From assembly GCF_937981445.1 (NCBI RefSeq), contig NZ_CALJON010000015.1:35653-99652 (forward strand): a stretch of DNA of 64,000 nt, read 5' to 3'. The DNA is from an uncultured Veillonella sp. (GTDB taxonomy: Bacteria; Bacillota; Negativicutes; Veillonellales; Veillonellaceae). The notes below the pieces were generated by a model. It was not told the origin of the DNA. It saw nothing but the letters and a program-made list of their open reading frames with translations, and made no database searches. Below, one piece after another: positions 53,543-62,381 of the stretch. The stretch's first letter is position 1. Every line of letters begins with the position of its first letter. Made by a program: the position numbers and the translations under genes.

Positions 53543-54580
53543 ATGGAAGGTAGAGAACAGGCACTGGATAGTGCATTAAAAAAGATTGAGAAAGATTATG
53601 GTAAAGGTGCCATTATGCGCTTAGGCGACATTGGGGACCGCATGAATATTGATGTGATCTCCACTGGTTGTTTGGCTATTGACTTAGCTGTGGGCGTAGG
53701 TGGATTTCCTCGAGGCCGTGTGATTGAAATTTATGGTCCAGAGTCTTCTGGTAAAACAACAGTAGCCCTTCATGCCATTGCAGAAGCGCAAAAGGGTGGC
53801 GGCATTGCGGCATTTATTGACGCGGAACATGCGCTCGATCCTGTATATGCACGTCGTTTAGGTGTTGATATTAATAATTTATTAGTATCGCAGCCAGATT
53901 GCGGTGAACAGGCGTTAGAAATTACGGAATCTTTAGTTCGCAGTGGTGCTGTAGATATTATTGTTGTTGACTCCGTAGCAGCACTTGTACCTAAGGCTGA
54001 AATTGAAGGTGAAATGGGCGATGCTCATGTAGGCTTACAAGCGCGCCTTATGAGTAAGGCCTTGCGTAAATTAACGGGGATTATTAGTAAATCTCGTACA
54101 GTTGTTATTTTTATTAATCAACTTCGTGAAAAAGTTGGTGTTATGTTTGGTAATCCAGAAACAACTACTGGTGGTCGTGCTCTTAAATTCTACTCTACCA
54201 TTCGCCTCGATGTGCGCAAAGGTGAAGTTATTAAGCAAAACAATGAAAATGTAGGGAGCCGCACAAAGGTTAAGGTTGTTAAGAATAAGGTGGCGCCACC
54301 ATTTAAAACCGCTGAGTTTGATTTAATGTATGGTACTGGCGTATCCTATGAAGGCACTTTGATTGATATTGGGACCAATATGGAAATCATTAAGAAGTCT
54401 GGTGCTTGGTATTCTTATAATGATGATCGCATGGGCCAAGGTAAGGAAGCAGCCAAAGAATATTTGCGCAATAATCCATCAGTGGCCAATGAAATTGACA
54501 AAATTATACGCGATACATTAATGGCAGAACCTGAAACATTTGATGTAGTAGGGGAAGACGCAGAGACTACTGAAGAATAA
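53543..54580 (+). CDS. recA: Recombinase RecA
   Basis: Strand-exchange ATPase and SOS coprotease. The 345 residues include Walker A GPESSGKTT (about 67-75), Walker B IIVVDSVAALV, loop L1/L2 sequences (EGEMGDAHVGLQARLMSKAL; GNPETTTGGRALKFY) and an acidic C-terminal tail. GAAAGGA precedes the ATG. No clear SOS (LexA) box was seen in the 24-base gap to cinA, so it may be transcribed from further upstream. Confidence 0.98.
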   Translation: MEGREQALDSALKKIEKDYGKGAIMRLGDIGDRMNIDVISTGCLAIDLAVGVGGFPRGRVIEIYGPESSGKTTVALHAIAEAQKGGGIAAFIDAEHALDPVYARRLGVDINNLLVSQPDCGEQALEITESLVRSGAVDIIVVDSVAALVPKAEIEGEMGDAHVGLQARLMSKALRKLTGIISKSRTVVIFINQLREKVGVMFGNPETTTGGRALKFYSTIRLDVRKGEVIKQNNENVGSRTKVKVVKNKVAPPFKTAEFDLMYGTGVSYEGTLIDIGTNMEIIKKSGAWYSYNDDRMGQGKEAAKEYLRNNPSVANEIDKIIRDTLMAEPETFDVVGEDAETTEE

Positions 54581-54594
54581 GAAGGGAGCGTTTC

Positions 54595-55101
54595 ATGAAA
54601 AGTCGTTCACCTGTAGAATATACGATGACCACTGCCATGGACCAAGCGCTACGTTTCTTAGCTCCACGATTTTTAAGTCGCTTAGAGCTCACACAAAAGT
54701 TAAAGCGAAAACAGGTGCCATTGCCTCTTATAGAGGCTGTATTGGCACGACTAGAAGAACTAGACTATATTGACGATGAACGCCTCTCTCGGGAGGCGTT
54801 ACGCCTTTATATGGAGGCTGAAAAATATAGTGAGACATTTATTCGGCAAAAAATGTACCAACGTGGTTTATCTGTAGGCAGCAGCCTTCATTCCTATGAT
54901 GAGTATTCAGTAGCTTATAAATTATGTGCACGCCATTTTTTACCTTTAGGTGAAGCGTCTAATTATGAAATGGGTGAAGAATGGGGAGCCGATGATAAAA
55001 TTCCACAAAAGAAAGTGTTCAATTACTTAAAAAATCGTGGCTTTAAAATAGGCACAATTCAAGAGATTGCCCGTCAAATCTCGCGATTTGACGAATTTTA
55101 A
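54595..55101 (+). CDS. recX: Regulatory protein RecX
   Basis: Modulator that inhibits or limits RecA filaments. The 168-residue helical protein has the RecX three-helix repeats (ALRFLAPRFLSRLELTQKLKRK, ARLEELDYIDDERLSREAL, and a C-terminal NYLKNRGFKIGTIQEIAR). It follows recA by 14 bases with AAGGGAG in between, the usual pairing. Confidence 0.92.
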   Translation: MKSRSPVEYTMTTAMDQALRFLAPRFLSRLELTQKLKRKQVPLPLIEAVLARLEELDYIDDERLSREALRLYMEAEKYSETFIRQKMYQRGLSVGSSLHSYDEYSVAYKLCARHFLPLGEASNYEMGEEWGADDKIPQKKVFNYLKNRGFKIGTIQEIARQISRFDEF

Positions 55102-55228
55102 TGACTTTTAGGCCTGTCTATTTGGCCCTAGAACGCTTGACATGTGATGGTTCACCGTCTACAATTATAGTAGTCTCACAGTAGTGGGCAAAATGTGAAT
55201 ATTGGATGAATTAGACGGCAACTTTAGG

Positions 55229-55255
55229 AGAAGCCCTAGGCTTCTTACTTTTTTC
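55229..55255 (+). terminator. Terminator-like hairpin just upstream of rny
   Basis: AGAAGCC, CTA loop, GGCTTCT, then TACTTTTTTC. It lies only 5 bases before the AGGAGG of rny, so it could be the end of the recA-recX transcript or an attenuator of rny. Confidence 0.7.
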
Positions 55256-55273
55256 ATACAGGAGGTGAAACTT

Positions 55274-56809
55274 ATTTTAGAGTATAGTATTATAGCCGTT
55301 GTAATGGTTCTCATCGGTCTTGGTGTGGGCTATTTAATGCGTAAGAATATTGCTGAAGGGAAGCTCAATCGAGCTGAAACAGAGGCGGCTCGCATTATTG
55401 CTGATGGCGAACGAGTAGCAGAAGCCAAGAAAAAAGAAGCATTGGTAGAAGCTAAAGAAGAAATCCATCAGATGCGCACTGAAGTAGAGAAAGAAAACAG
55501 AGATCGTAGATCTGAATTACAACGCTTAGAAAGACGCATTCTTCAAAAGGAAGAACATCTTGATAATAAATTAGAAACATTAGAAAAGAAGGAAGACAGT
55601 TTACATCGTAAAGAACAAGAAGTGACTACGATTCGTGAACGTGTTGAAGAACTTTATAAGAAAGAAATGGCTGAATTAGAACGCATCTCGGGCATGACTT
55701 TTGATGAAGCAAAAAATATTTTGCTATCTAATGTGGAACGAGATATTCGCCATGAAACTGCTATTTTAGTAAAAGATTTAGAGCAACAAGCTAAAGACGA
55801 AGCTGAGAAAAATGCTCGTGAAATTATTGCTGCTGCCATTCAACGTTGTGCAGCTGACCATGTAGCCGAATCTACAGTATCTGTAGTGGCTCTTCCTAAT
55901 GATGAAATGAAAGGGCGTATTATTGGTCGTGAAGGCCGTAATATTCGTGCTCTCGAAACCTTAACAGGTATAGATCTTATTATTGATGACACACCAGAAG
56001 CCGTTATTCTTTCTGGCTTTGACCCAATTCGCCGTGAAGTAGCGCGAATTGCACTGGAAAAATTAATTGTAGATGGCCGTATCCATCCAGCTCGCATTGA
56101 AGAGATGGTGGCTAAAGCTCGTAAAGAAGTGGACAATACAATTAAAGAAGCTGGTGAACAGGCTACCTTTGAAGCCGATGTTCATGGCTTACACCCTGAA
56201 ATTGTTAGAATTTTAGGTCGCTTGAAATATCGTACAAGTTATGGTCAAAATGTACTTAAACATTCTGTTGAAGTATCTCATTTAGCTGGCATTATGGCCG
56301 CTGAATTGGGCTGTGATGTAACACTGGCTAAACGCGGCGGTTTACTTCATGACTTAGGTAAAGCCCTTGACCATGAAATTGAAGGTTCTCATGTTCAAAT
56401 TGGTATTGATGTAGCTAAGAAATATCATGAAAGTGTATTGGTTCAAAATTGTATCGGTGCACATCATGGTGATGAAGAGTTTAAATCTGTTGAAGCTGTT
56501 CTTGTGGCAGCTGCGGATGCTATTTCTGCTGCCCGTCCAGGAGCACGCCGTGAAACTTTGGAAAACTATTTAAAACGATTAACTAAATTAGAGGAAATTG
56601 CCGAGTCCTTTGATGGCGTTGAAAAATGTTTTGCTATTCAGGCTGGTCGCGAAATTCGTGTTATGGTTAAACCTGACAAGATTGACGAAGCAGAAGCAAC
56701 TTTATTAGTTCGTGAAATGGTAAAACGAATTGAATCTGAATTGGAATATCCAGGTCAGATTAAGGTCGTTATTATTCGCGAAACTCGTGTTGTAGATTAC
56801 GCTAAATAA
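55274..56809 (+). CDS. rny: Ribonuclease Y
   Basis: Membrane-anchored endoribonuclease that initiates mRNA decay. The protein has an N-terminal transmembrane helix, a long coiled-coil (about 25-190), a KH domain (GRIIGREGRNIRALE) and an HD domain (LLHDLGKALDHE). The start is unusual: AGGAGGTGAA at 55260-55269 is best spaced for ATT at 55274 (511 residues, M-L-E-Y-S), while the in-frame GTG at 55265 lies inside the ribosome site and the TTG at 55202 lies upstream of a terminator-like hairpin. The family assignment is certain; the start codon is not. Confidence 0.93.
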   Translation: MLEYSIIAVVMVLIGLGVGYLMRKNIAEGKLNRAETEAARIIADGERVAEAKKKEALVEAKEEIHQMRTEVEKENRDRRSELQRLERRILQKEEHLDNKLETLEKKEDSLHRKEQEVTTIRERVEELYKKEMAELERISGMTFDEAKNILLSNVERDIRHETAILVKDLEQQAKDEAEKNAREIIAAAIQRCAADHVAESTVSVVALPNDEMKGRIIGREGRNIRALETLTGIDLIIDDTPEAVILSGFDPIRREVARIALEKLIVDGRIHPARIEEMVAKARKEVDNTIKEAGEQATFEADVHGLHPEIVRILGRLKYRTSYGQNVLKHSVEVSHLAGIMAAELGCDVTLAKRGGLLHDLGKALDHEIEGSHVQIGIDVAKKYHESVLVQNCIGAHHGDEEFKSVEAVLVAAADAISAARPGARRETLENYLKRLTKLEEIAESFDGVEKCFAIQAGREIRVMVKPDKIDEAEATLLVREMVKRIESELEYPGQIKVVIIRETRVVDYAK

Positions 56810-56840
56810 TAGTAGCTAAAATTTAACAAGATGAATATAT

Positions 56841-56882
56841 AGACTACAGCCCTTACTTAGGTAAGCGGTTGTAGTCTTTTAT
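56841..56882 (+). terminator. Terminator after rny
   Basis: AGACTACA pairs with TGTAGTCT, with an inner CTTAC-TTAG-GTAAG hairpin, followed by TTTATT. The rest of the gap to dnaG (56883-57126) is very AT-rich and shows no gene or clear promoter. Confidence 0.88.
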
Positions 56883-57126
56883 TATGGCATAAAAAAGACT
56901 TGATTTTTTATAATAAAAAGAAGTAAAATATATATTTGTCTGAAAAAATAATCTAAAACTATCTAATAAGTGCTAAAGATGCATATTTTTGATGAACTAT
57001 ATGCTATGTTGCACTTAATGCATTTATATTTTGCGCTATTAATGTAATAGATTCTGTAAAAAATATTCTTGATAAAGAAGGAAAATGACTCTTTTTTGTA
57101 GAATAATATAACAGAGAAGTTGAAGT

Positions 57127-58899
57127 ATGGGGTGCGAAGAGATGAATAGACACTTTGATGACGAGTTAATTGAACAAATAAAAAACGCGAACGACATAGT
57201 GGAAGTGATTTCTGAATACGTACCGCTAAAGAAAAATGGGCGAAACTATTGGGGGTGTTGCCCCTTTCATAATGAAAAAACGCCGTCCTTTAGTGTTACC
57301 CCAGAAAAGGGCTTTTTTTATTGTTTTGGTTGTAAAGCAGGGGGCAATGTATTTAACTTCCTCATGCGTAAAGATAATTTAACATTTCCTGAAGCATTAG
57401 AAAAATTAGCGAATCGTGCGAACATACAACTCCCAGAAAAAGCGTTGACTCAAGAAGAGATCCAGCGAAAAGCACATCGGGATGAAATGTATAGGGTCAA
57501 CGATTTAGCTGCCACATTTTACCATAACTGTTTAACTCAAACAGAGACGGGAAAGGAAGCGCTTACGTATCTTAAGGAACGGGGATTATCAGAAGAAATA
57601 ATCGAGCAATTTCGCTTAGGTTTTGCCCCAAGTGGCCGAGATAGATTAAGCCGGGCATTTACGCAACGTGACATACAGGAGCGGACCTTACTCGAATTAG
57701 GTTTGGCCCGAAAAAATGAACGAGGCATGTATGACTATTTTAGAAATCGCGTTATGTTTCCTATCTGTGACGGCCGTGGCCGTGTAGTTGCATTTGGTGG
57801 ACGGATTATAAAGCCCAGTGAAAGGGATCCTAAATACTTAAATTCACCAGAAACTAATTTTTTTAACAAAGGACATATGCTATTTGCTTTTGACAAGGCG
57901 TGGCAAACAATTCGCCGAAAAAGGCAAGTGGTCTTAGTCGAAGGCTATATGGATGTAATTAGTGCGCATAATCATGGCGTTACTAATGTGGTGGCCTCGC
58001 TAGGTACTGCGTTTACGGAGAATCAAGCACGCTTATTAGTGCGACAAGCTGATGAAGTCATCTTAGCATATGATATGGATGGTGCAGGGCGCCATGCGGT
58101 GCGCGAAGCTATTAAAATTTTACAAAAATTAAAATTTAAAATTCGTATTGTAGTTATGCCCGATGGAAAAGACCCGGATGATTATTGTCGAAACCATGGG
58201 GGCGAGGCGTTTCAACAATTAATTGATGAAGCTATATCGCCTTTTGAATTCTTTTTAAATGAATCGTTAATTCAAGAAGATCGCAATACAGCAGCGGGCA
58301 AACAGGCTATTTTAAAGAATATGTTTGACTATATTAAAGAGGTGGACAATCCCATTGAACGGGAGACCTACTTGAAGGCCTTAGCACTGCCTCTATGGCT
58401 CGATAATAGTAGCATATTGCGCATGTTTAGGCAGTATACCGGAAATGGTGACTTGCCTATGACATCACCAAGAGAAGCAGTAAAGGCAGCTAAGGTGAGT
58501 GAAGAAGACTATTTGACAGCTATGGCTGTTAGTACTGTGCCTTATTTGACTAGAGTTACACAGTATTTGCCTTTAGAAGATATAAGTAATGAAACTTATC
58601 GAGCTTTGGTAGCAAAGGCTCAGAAAGTGGCAAGTGAGACTGGACAAATACAGTCTACCGTATTAGAGGAGGCCTTCACTGATGAAGAAAAGGCAGCCTA
58701 TGCACAATTAATGCTCTTGCATTATGATGATAATGCTTTAGATGGCTATATTCGAGCAGTACGGTTAAAATCCTTGCGTAAACAGTATAAAACACATAGT
58801 GCGTTAGCAGACCAGTTAAATCGTGCAGGAGATTCACGATTTATTGAAGAATTAAAACTCTGTCAGGACTTACAATCCTTGATAAAACAATGGTCCTGA
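57127..58899 (+). CDS. dnaG: DNA primase
   Basis: Makes the RNA primers for replication. The 590 residues contain the N-terminal zinc finger (Cys45, His48, Cys66, Cys69 in CCPFHNEKTPSF and FFYCFGCKAGG), the catalytic core with the TOPRIM signature VVLVEGYMDVI and AYDMDGAGRHA, and the C-terminal DnaB-interaction region. An in-frame ATG at 57142 (MNRHFDDE) is an equally plausible start. dnaG-rpoD is the classical macromolecular-synthesis pair. Confidence 0.96.
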   Translation: MGCEEMNRHFDDELIEQIKNANDIVEVISEYVPLKKNGRNYWGCCPFHNEKTPSFSVTPEKGFFYCFGCKAGGNVFNFLMRKDNLTFPEALEKLANRANIQLPEKALTQEEIQRKAHRDEMYRVNDLAATFYHNCLTQTETGKEALTYLKERGLSEEIIEQFRLGFAPSGRDRLSRAFTQRDIQERTLLELGLARKNERGMYDYFRNRVMFPICDGRGRVVAFGGRIIKPSERDPKYLNSPETNFFNKGHMLFAFDKAWQTIRRKRQVVLVEGYMDVISAHNHGVTNVVASLGTAFTENQARLLVRQADEVILAYDMDGAGRHAVREAIKILQKLKFKIRIVVMPDGKDPDDYCRNHGGEAFQQLIDEAISPFEFFLNESLIQEDRNTAAGKQAILKNMFDYIKEVDNPIERETYLKALALPLWLDNSSILRMFRQYTGNGDLPMTSPREAVKAAKVSEEDYLTAMAVSTVPYLTRVTQYLPLEDISNETYRALVAKAQKVASETGQIQSTVLEEAFTDEEKAAYAQLMLLHYDDNALDGYIRAVRLKSLRKQYKTHSALADQLNRAGDSRFIEELKLCQDLQSLIKQWS

Positions 58900-58927
58900 T
58901 AAATCTATGAAAGAAAGGAAGAGCGTT

Positions 58928-60097
58928 GTGGCTAAGAAGCAAAATAAATCGCATTTACAAGAAATTATAGAACAACTAGTAGCAAAAGGAAGAAAAACAG
59001 GTGCTTTATCGAGCAAGGAAATCACCGATGCTCTTCATGAAGAAGTAGATCTTACAGCGGAGCAGCTAGATGAAATGTATGATATCTTGCAAAAGAGTAA
59101 TATTGAAGTTATTACTGATGATGTAGTAGCGGATGATAGTGAAGATATCATTGAAGAAGATGATGATGAAGATGTAACGGATGATGTGCGTGAAGCGAAG
59201 GAAGTTAGTTTAGATCTTAGTATTCCTGAAGGGGTTAATATTGACGACCCAGTGCGCATGTACCTTAAAGAAATTGGTCGTGTGCCACTTCTTTCTGCTG
59301 ATGAAGAAATTTTATTGGCTCAACAAATTGAAGCAGGTGCAAAAGAAGATGCTTCCTATAAGGAAGTGCGCACCGGCGAACGGGCTAAGCAAAAACTTAT
59401 TGACGCGAATTTACGTTTAGTTGTTAGTATTGCTAAGCGCTATGTAGGACGTGGCATGTTATTCTTGGATTTAATTCAAGAAGGGAATTTAGGCTTGATT
59501 AAAGCAGTTGATAAATTCGACTATACTAAAGGATATAAATTCTCCACATATGCTACTTGGTGGATTCGTCAGGCCATTACCCGTGCCATTGCGGACCAAG
59601 CGCGTACAATTCGTATTCCAGTACACATGGTAGAAACGATTAATAAATTAATTCGTATTTCCCGTCAATTATTACAAGATAAAGGGCGCGAACCATTGCC
59701 AGAAGAAATTGCTGAAGGCATGGGAATCAGTGTAGAACGGGTTCGTGAAATTCAAAAAATCGCCCAAGAGCCAGTATCTTTAGAAACACCAATTGGGGAA
59801 GAAGAAGATTCCCATTTAGGCGATTTTATTGAAGACCAGGATGCTATTGCACCAGATGATGCGGCTAGTTATATTCTTCTAAAAGAGCAAATTGAAGATG
59901 TATTCTCTTGCTTAACTGAAAGAGAACAACAAGTACTTGTGCTTCGCTTTGGTTTAAAAGATGGCAAGCCTCGTACATTAGAAGAAGTAGGTCAACATTT
60001 TAATGTAACTCGTGAACGTATTCGTCAGATTGAAGGTAAGGCATTGACTAAATTACGCAATCGTGGCAAACGAGATAAGATCAAAGACTTCTTATAA
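58928..60097 (+). CDS. rpoD: Primary sigma factor (RpoD/SigA)
   Basis: Housekeeping sigma-70 factor. The GTG at 58928 is best spaced from AAAGGAAGAG; an ATG at 58907 is possible. The ~389 residues hold a short region 1.1-like N-terminus with an Asp/Glu-rich stretch, region 1.2 (DDPVRMYLKEIGRVPLL), region 2 (GNLGLIKAVDKFDYTKGYKF and YATWWIRQAITRAIADQAR), region 3 and region 4 (TREQQ-like LTEREQQVLVLRFGL and VTRERIRQIEGKAL). It is compact, as in other Firmicutes. Confidence 0.96.
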   Translation: MAKKQNKSHLQEIIEQLVAKGRKTGALSSKEITDALHEEVDLTAEQLDEMYDILQKSNIEVITDDVVADDSEDIIEEDDDEDVTDDVREAKEVSLDLSIPEGVNIDDPVRMYLKEIGRVPLLSADEEILLAQQIEAGAKEDASYKEVRTGERAKQKLIDANLRLVVSIAKRYVGRGMLFLDLIQEGNLGLIKAVDKFDYTKGYKFSTYATWWIRQAITRAIADQARTIRIPVHMVETINKLIRISRQLLQDKGREPLPEEIAEGMGISVERVREIQKIAQEPVSLETPIGEEEDSHLGDFIEDQDAIAPDDAASYILLKEQIEDVFSCLTEREQQVLVLRFGLKDGKPRTLEEVGQHFNVTRERIRQIEGKALTKLRNRGKRDKIKDFL

Positions 60098-60200
60098 GAG
60101 TTTTCATAATAAGATGTTTTATGAGAGTTTGTAAAAAGGATTTCGTATAAAAAACTTCGTATAGAAAATTTCTTATAGTATCGTTTTATAAGAATCATAT

Positions 60201-60255
60201 AAAGGCTCTCACCATTACGCCTCCTATAGAGTAGGGGCAATGGTGAGAGCCTTTT
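60201..60255 (+). terminator. Terminator after rpoD
   Basis: AAAGGCTCTCACCATT (60201-60216) pairs with AATGGTGAGAGCCTTTT (60239-60255). Confidence 0.93.
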
Positions 60256-60360
60256 GGTATAATAGGGCCTTATTAGTTGTACGTCTACTTAATGACTAAA
60301 TGGTTGCATATAAACTTTTTTAATGCCCTTCTAATAATGGATTAAAGGTTAAGTAAATAT

Positions 60361-60394
60361 AAAAAAGCTATCTACATAATGTAGATAGCTTTTT
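60361..60394 (-). terminator. Terminator for the minus-strand tRNA
   Basis: A perfect stem (AAAAAGCTATCTAC with GTAGATAGCTTTTT) lies 3 bases beyond the tRNA 3' end. In the minus direction it is followed by six T. It could also act on the plus strand. Confidence 0.85.
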
Positions 60395-60397
60395 ACT

Positions 60398-60472
60398 TGG
60401 TGGGCCCACCTGGGTTCGAACCAGGGACCGACCGGTTATGAGCCGGTTGCTCTACCCCTGAGCTATAGGCCC
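60398..60472 (-). tRNA. tRNA with CAT anticodon (Met or Ile2)
   Basis: On the minus strand the gene reads GGGCCTATAGCTCAGGGGTA at the 5' end, with D-arm GCTC/GAGC, anticodon stem ACCGG/CCGGT around CTCATAA (anticodon CAT), T-arm CCTGG-TTCGAAC-CCAGG, acceptor GGGCCTA/TGGGCCC, discriminator A and an encoded CCA. It is not initiator-like, because the first pair is G-C. Elongator Met and lysidine-modified Ile2 cannot be separated safely by eye. Confidence 0.95.
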
Positions 60473-60621
60473 AAGAAATGAGTCTTTATATTAGACAGTC
60501 AGTGACTATAGGCAACACATGGTGTATTGCAACTCTAATATTATAGTACAAGTTACTAGAGTATGCCACTAAGTTATTATACATAAAAGACTATCTCTTA
60601 GTCAATACAAAGAGTGACTTC

Positions 60622-61518
60622 TTAGACTGATTCTCCAGTCATATTTCTTAGGCTTTTTAGCTCTTCGAGAAAGCGACTTACTGTAGGTGAAAGGATTTGA
60701 TGGCTTCGGGTGACTAGGTACCATTTATTTTCTACGAAGGGCTCAATGGGGCGTGCCACAAGAGTGGGATGCGTATCGGGTAAGAGTCCTTCTAAGGTTA
60801 CTGCAAAGCCCAGTCCATCCTCTACTAGGTAGGTCATATTATTGATTAGATTATAGGTGGCCACAATGTTTAAATTAGACCGGCTAGTACCAAATAATTC
60901 ATAATCAACAGGATTGATAAAACCTTGACGAACTAAAATTAGGGGAAGATTTTTTAGTTCATCTTTATGAATTGTGCTTTTGTTGGCTAAGGGGCTGTCG
61001 CGGCGCATAACTAGTAAGCTGCGATCGCTAGCGTGAAGATCATAATAATCATAGCCTTCTTTAAACGTAGGCTCCACAACGAGCCCCATGTCGATAAGCC
61101 CTTTGGCTAGGCGATCCATGATAACAATTTGGTCACCTGTATATAGATGGAGATGAATTTGTGGATAGATGCTTTGTAGCTTTTTAAAACAATGGCTGAT
61201 GACTGATATATGCCTTGTTTCTCCACAGCCTAAGTAGATATTGCCATTTAGGAGTGTTTCGTCTTCTTGGAGGACCGCTTCGGTAGTTTCGAGGCGGTCT
61301 AAAATCTCTCTACCCTGTTGTTGTAAATAACGACCTTCTTCGGTCAAGGTAATATTTCGTTTGCCACGAATAAATAAAGTTTTGCCTAATTGCTCTTCTA
61401 GGTCTTTAATTTGTTTAGATAAAGTTGACTGGGTAATGTGTAGTCGCTGTGCTGCACCAGTAATTGTACCTTCTTCGGCAATGGTTAAAAAATAGGTAAG
61501 TAAACGAGTTTCAATCAT
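60622..61518 (-). CDS. LysR family transcriptional regulator
   Basis: The 298-residue protein has an N-terminal winged helix-turn-helix (TYFLTIAEEGTITGAAQRLHITQSTLSKQIKDLE) and a C-terminal periplasmic-binding-like effector domain starting near residue 90. The order of motifs suits CynR/CysB-like general LysR proteins; the inducer is unknown. It is divergent from the flavodoxin-cupin pair, the usual arrangement for a LysR regulator and its target. Confidence 0.92.
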   Translation of the reverse strand: MIETRLLTYFLTIAEEGTITGAAQRLHITQSTLSKQIKDLEEQLGKTLFIRGKRNITLTEEGRYLQQQGREILDRLETTEAVLQEDETLLNGNIYLGCGETRHISVISHCFKKLQSIYPQIHLHLYTGDQIVIMDRLAKGLIDMGLVVEPTFKEGYDYYDLHASDRSLLVMRRDSPLANKSTIHKDELKNLPLILVRQGFINPVDYELFGTSRSNLNIVATYNLINNMTYLVEDGLGFAVTLEGLLPDTHPTLVARPIEPFVENKWYLVTRSHQILSPTVSRFLEELKSLRNMTGESV

Positions 61519-61888
61519 AGGTTCTCTCTTTTTACTGTATATGATGTTATACAGATTAACTATATAAACTATGTTTTCTGATTTTTATATGTTTTATTCT
61601 TTAAATTGTAGAGCTTTTTTATGGCTCTATTTTATTTTATCATTCCTAAAAACGATGGTAAAGGAGATATAATAACTATTAGATATAAATTAATGATGAT
61701 TTTATACTATATATAGAAAACTACATAATATAGAAGACGATATAAAGTGAAGTACAGAAATCCATATAGCACATTAGATAGCCCATATAGTATTTTATAT
61801 AAAAATCAATATAGCGTGGTTATATAACTATATGAGAACCCAAGAATTAAGATGCTCATATAATGTAATAATTTGAGGAGGGATTACC
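61519..61888. promoter_or_regulatory. Divergent regulatory region between the LysR gene and flavodoxin
   Basis: The 370 bases are extremely AT-rich. Three CATATAG/AATATAG words occur at about 22-28-base intervals between 61762 and 61816 and may be binding sites. A TATAAT lies at about 61857-61862, near the flavodoxin start. No definite LysR T-N11-A operator could be chosen, because many AT words fit. Confidence 0.4.
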
Positions 61889-62371
61889 GTGAGTCATTCA
61901 TTAGTAGCCTATTTTAGTGTGACCGGTTCGACAGAACGGGTGGCACAGAATTTGGTTCAGGCCATAGGGGCGCATTGTTATAAAATTGAACCAGAAAAGC
62001 CATATACAGCAGAGGATTTAAATTGGACGAATAAAAAGAGTCGTTCATCTGTAGAGATGAGTGATTTGAATTCACGGCCAAAGATAAAAAAGCCTTTGCC
62101 AGAACTTGATACGGTTCAATATATATATGTGGGATTTCCTATTTGGTGGTATCGCGCCCCCTCCATTATTAACAGCTTTTTAGAATCTTTCGATTTAACG
62201 GACAAAGTGATTATTCCTTTTGCCACTTCGGGGGGTAGCACTATGGGACAAACTAATGTGGCTTTATCGCCATCCTGCGTGGGCGCTGTTTTGAAGGAAG
62301 GTAAACGATTTTCAGTTCATGTTTCAGTTGAGGAATTAGCTCGTTGGGCACAAACTTTTGAACTTCACTAG
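61889..62371 (+). CDS. Flavodoxin
   Basis: The 160-residue protein starts with GTG after GAGGAGGG. The FMN phosphate loop FSVTGSTERVA lies at residues 9-19; the later aromatic loop is GFPIWWYRAPSIINSF, and ATSGGSTMG follows. Length and motifs fit the flavodoxin/NAD(P)H-dependent FMN family found beside carboxymuconolactone-decarboxylase genes. It likely supplies electrons to a redox partner in the same operon, but the partner reaction is unknown. Confidence 0.88.
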   Translation: MSHSLVAYFSVTGSTERVAQNLVQAIGAHCYKIEPEKPYTAEDLNWTNKKSRSSVEMSDLNSRPKIKKPLPELDTVQYIYVGFPIWWYRAPSIINSFLESFDLTDKVIIPFATSGGSTMGQTNVALSPSCVGAVLKEGKRFSVHVSVEELARWAQTFELH

Positions 62372-62381
62372 GAGGTTTTGT

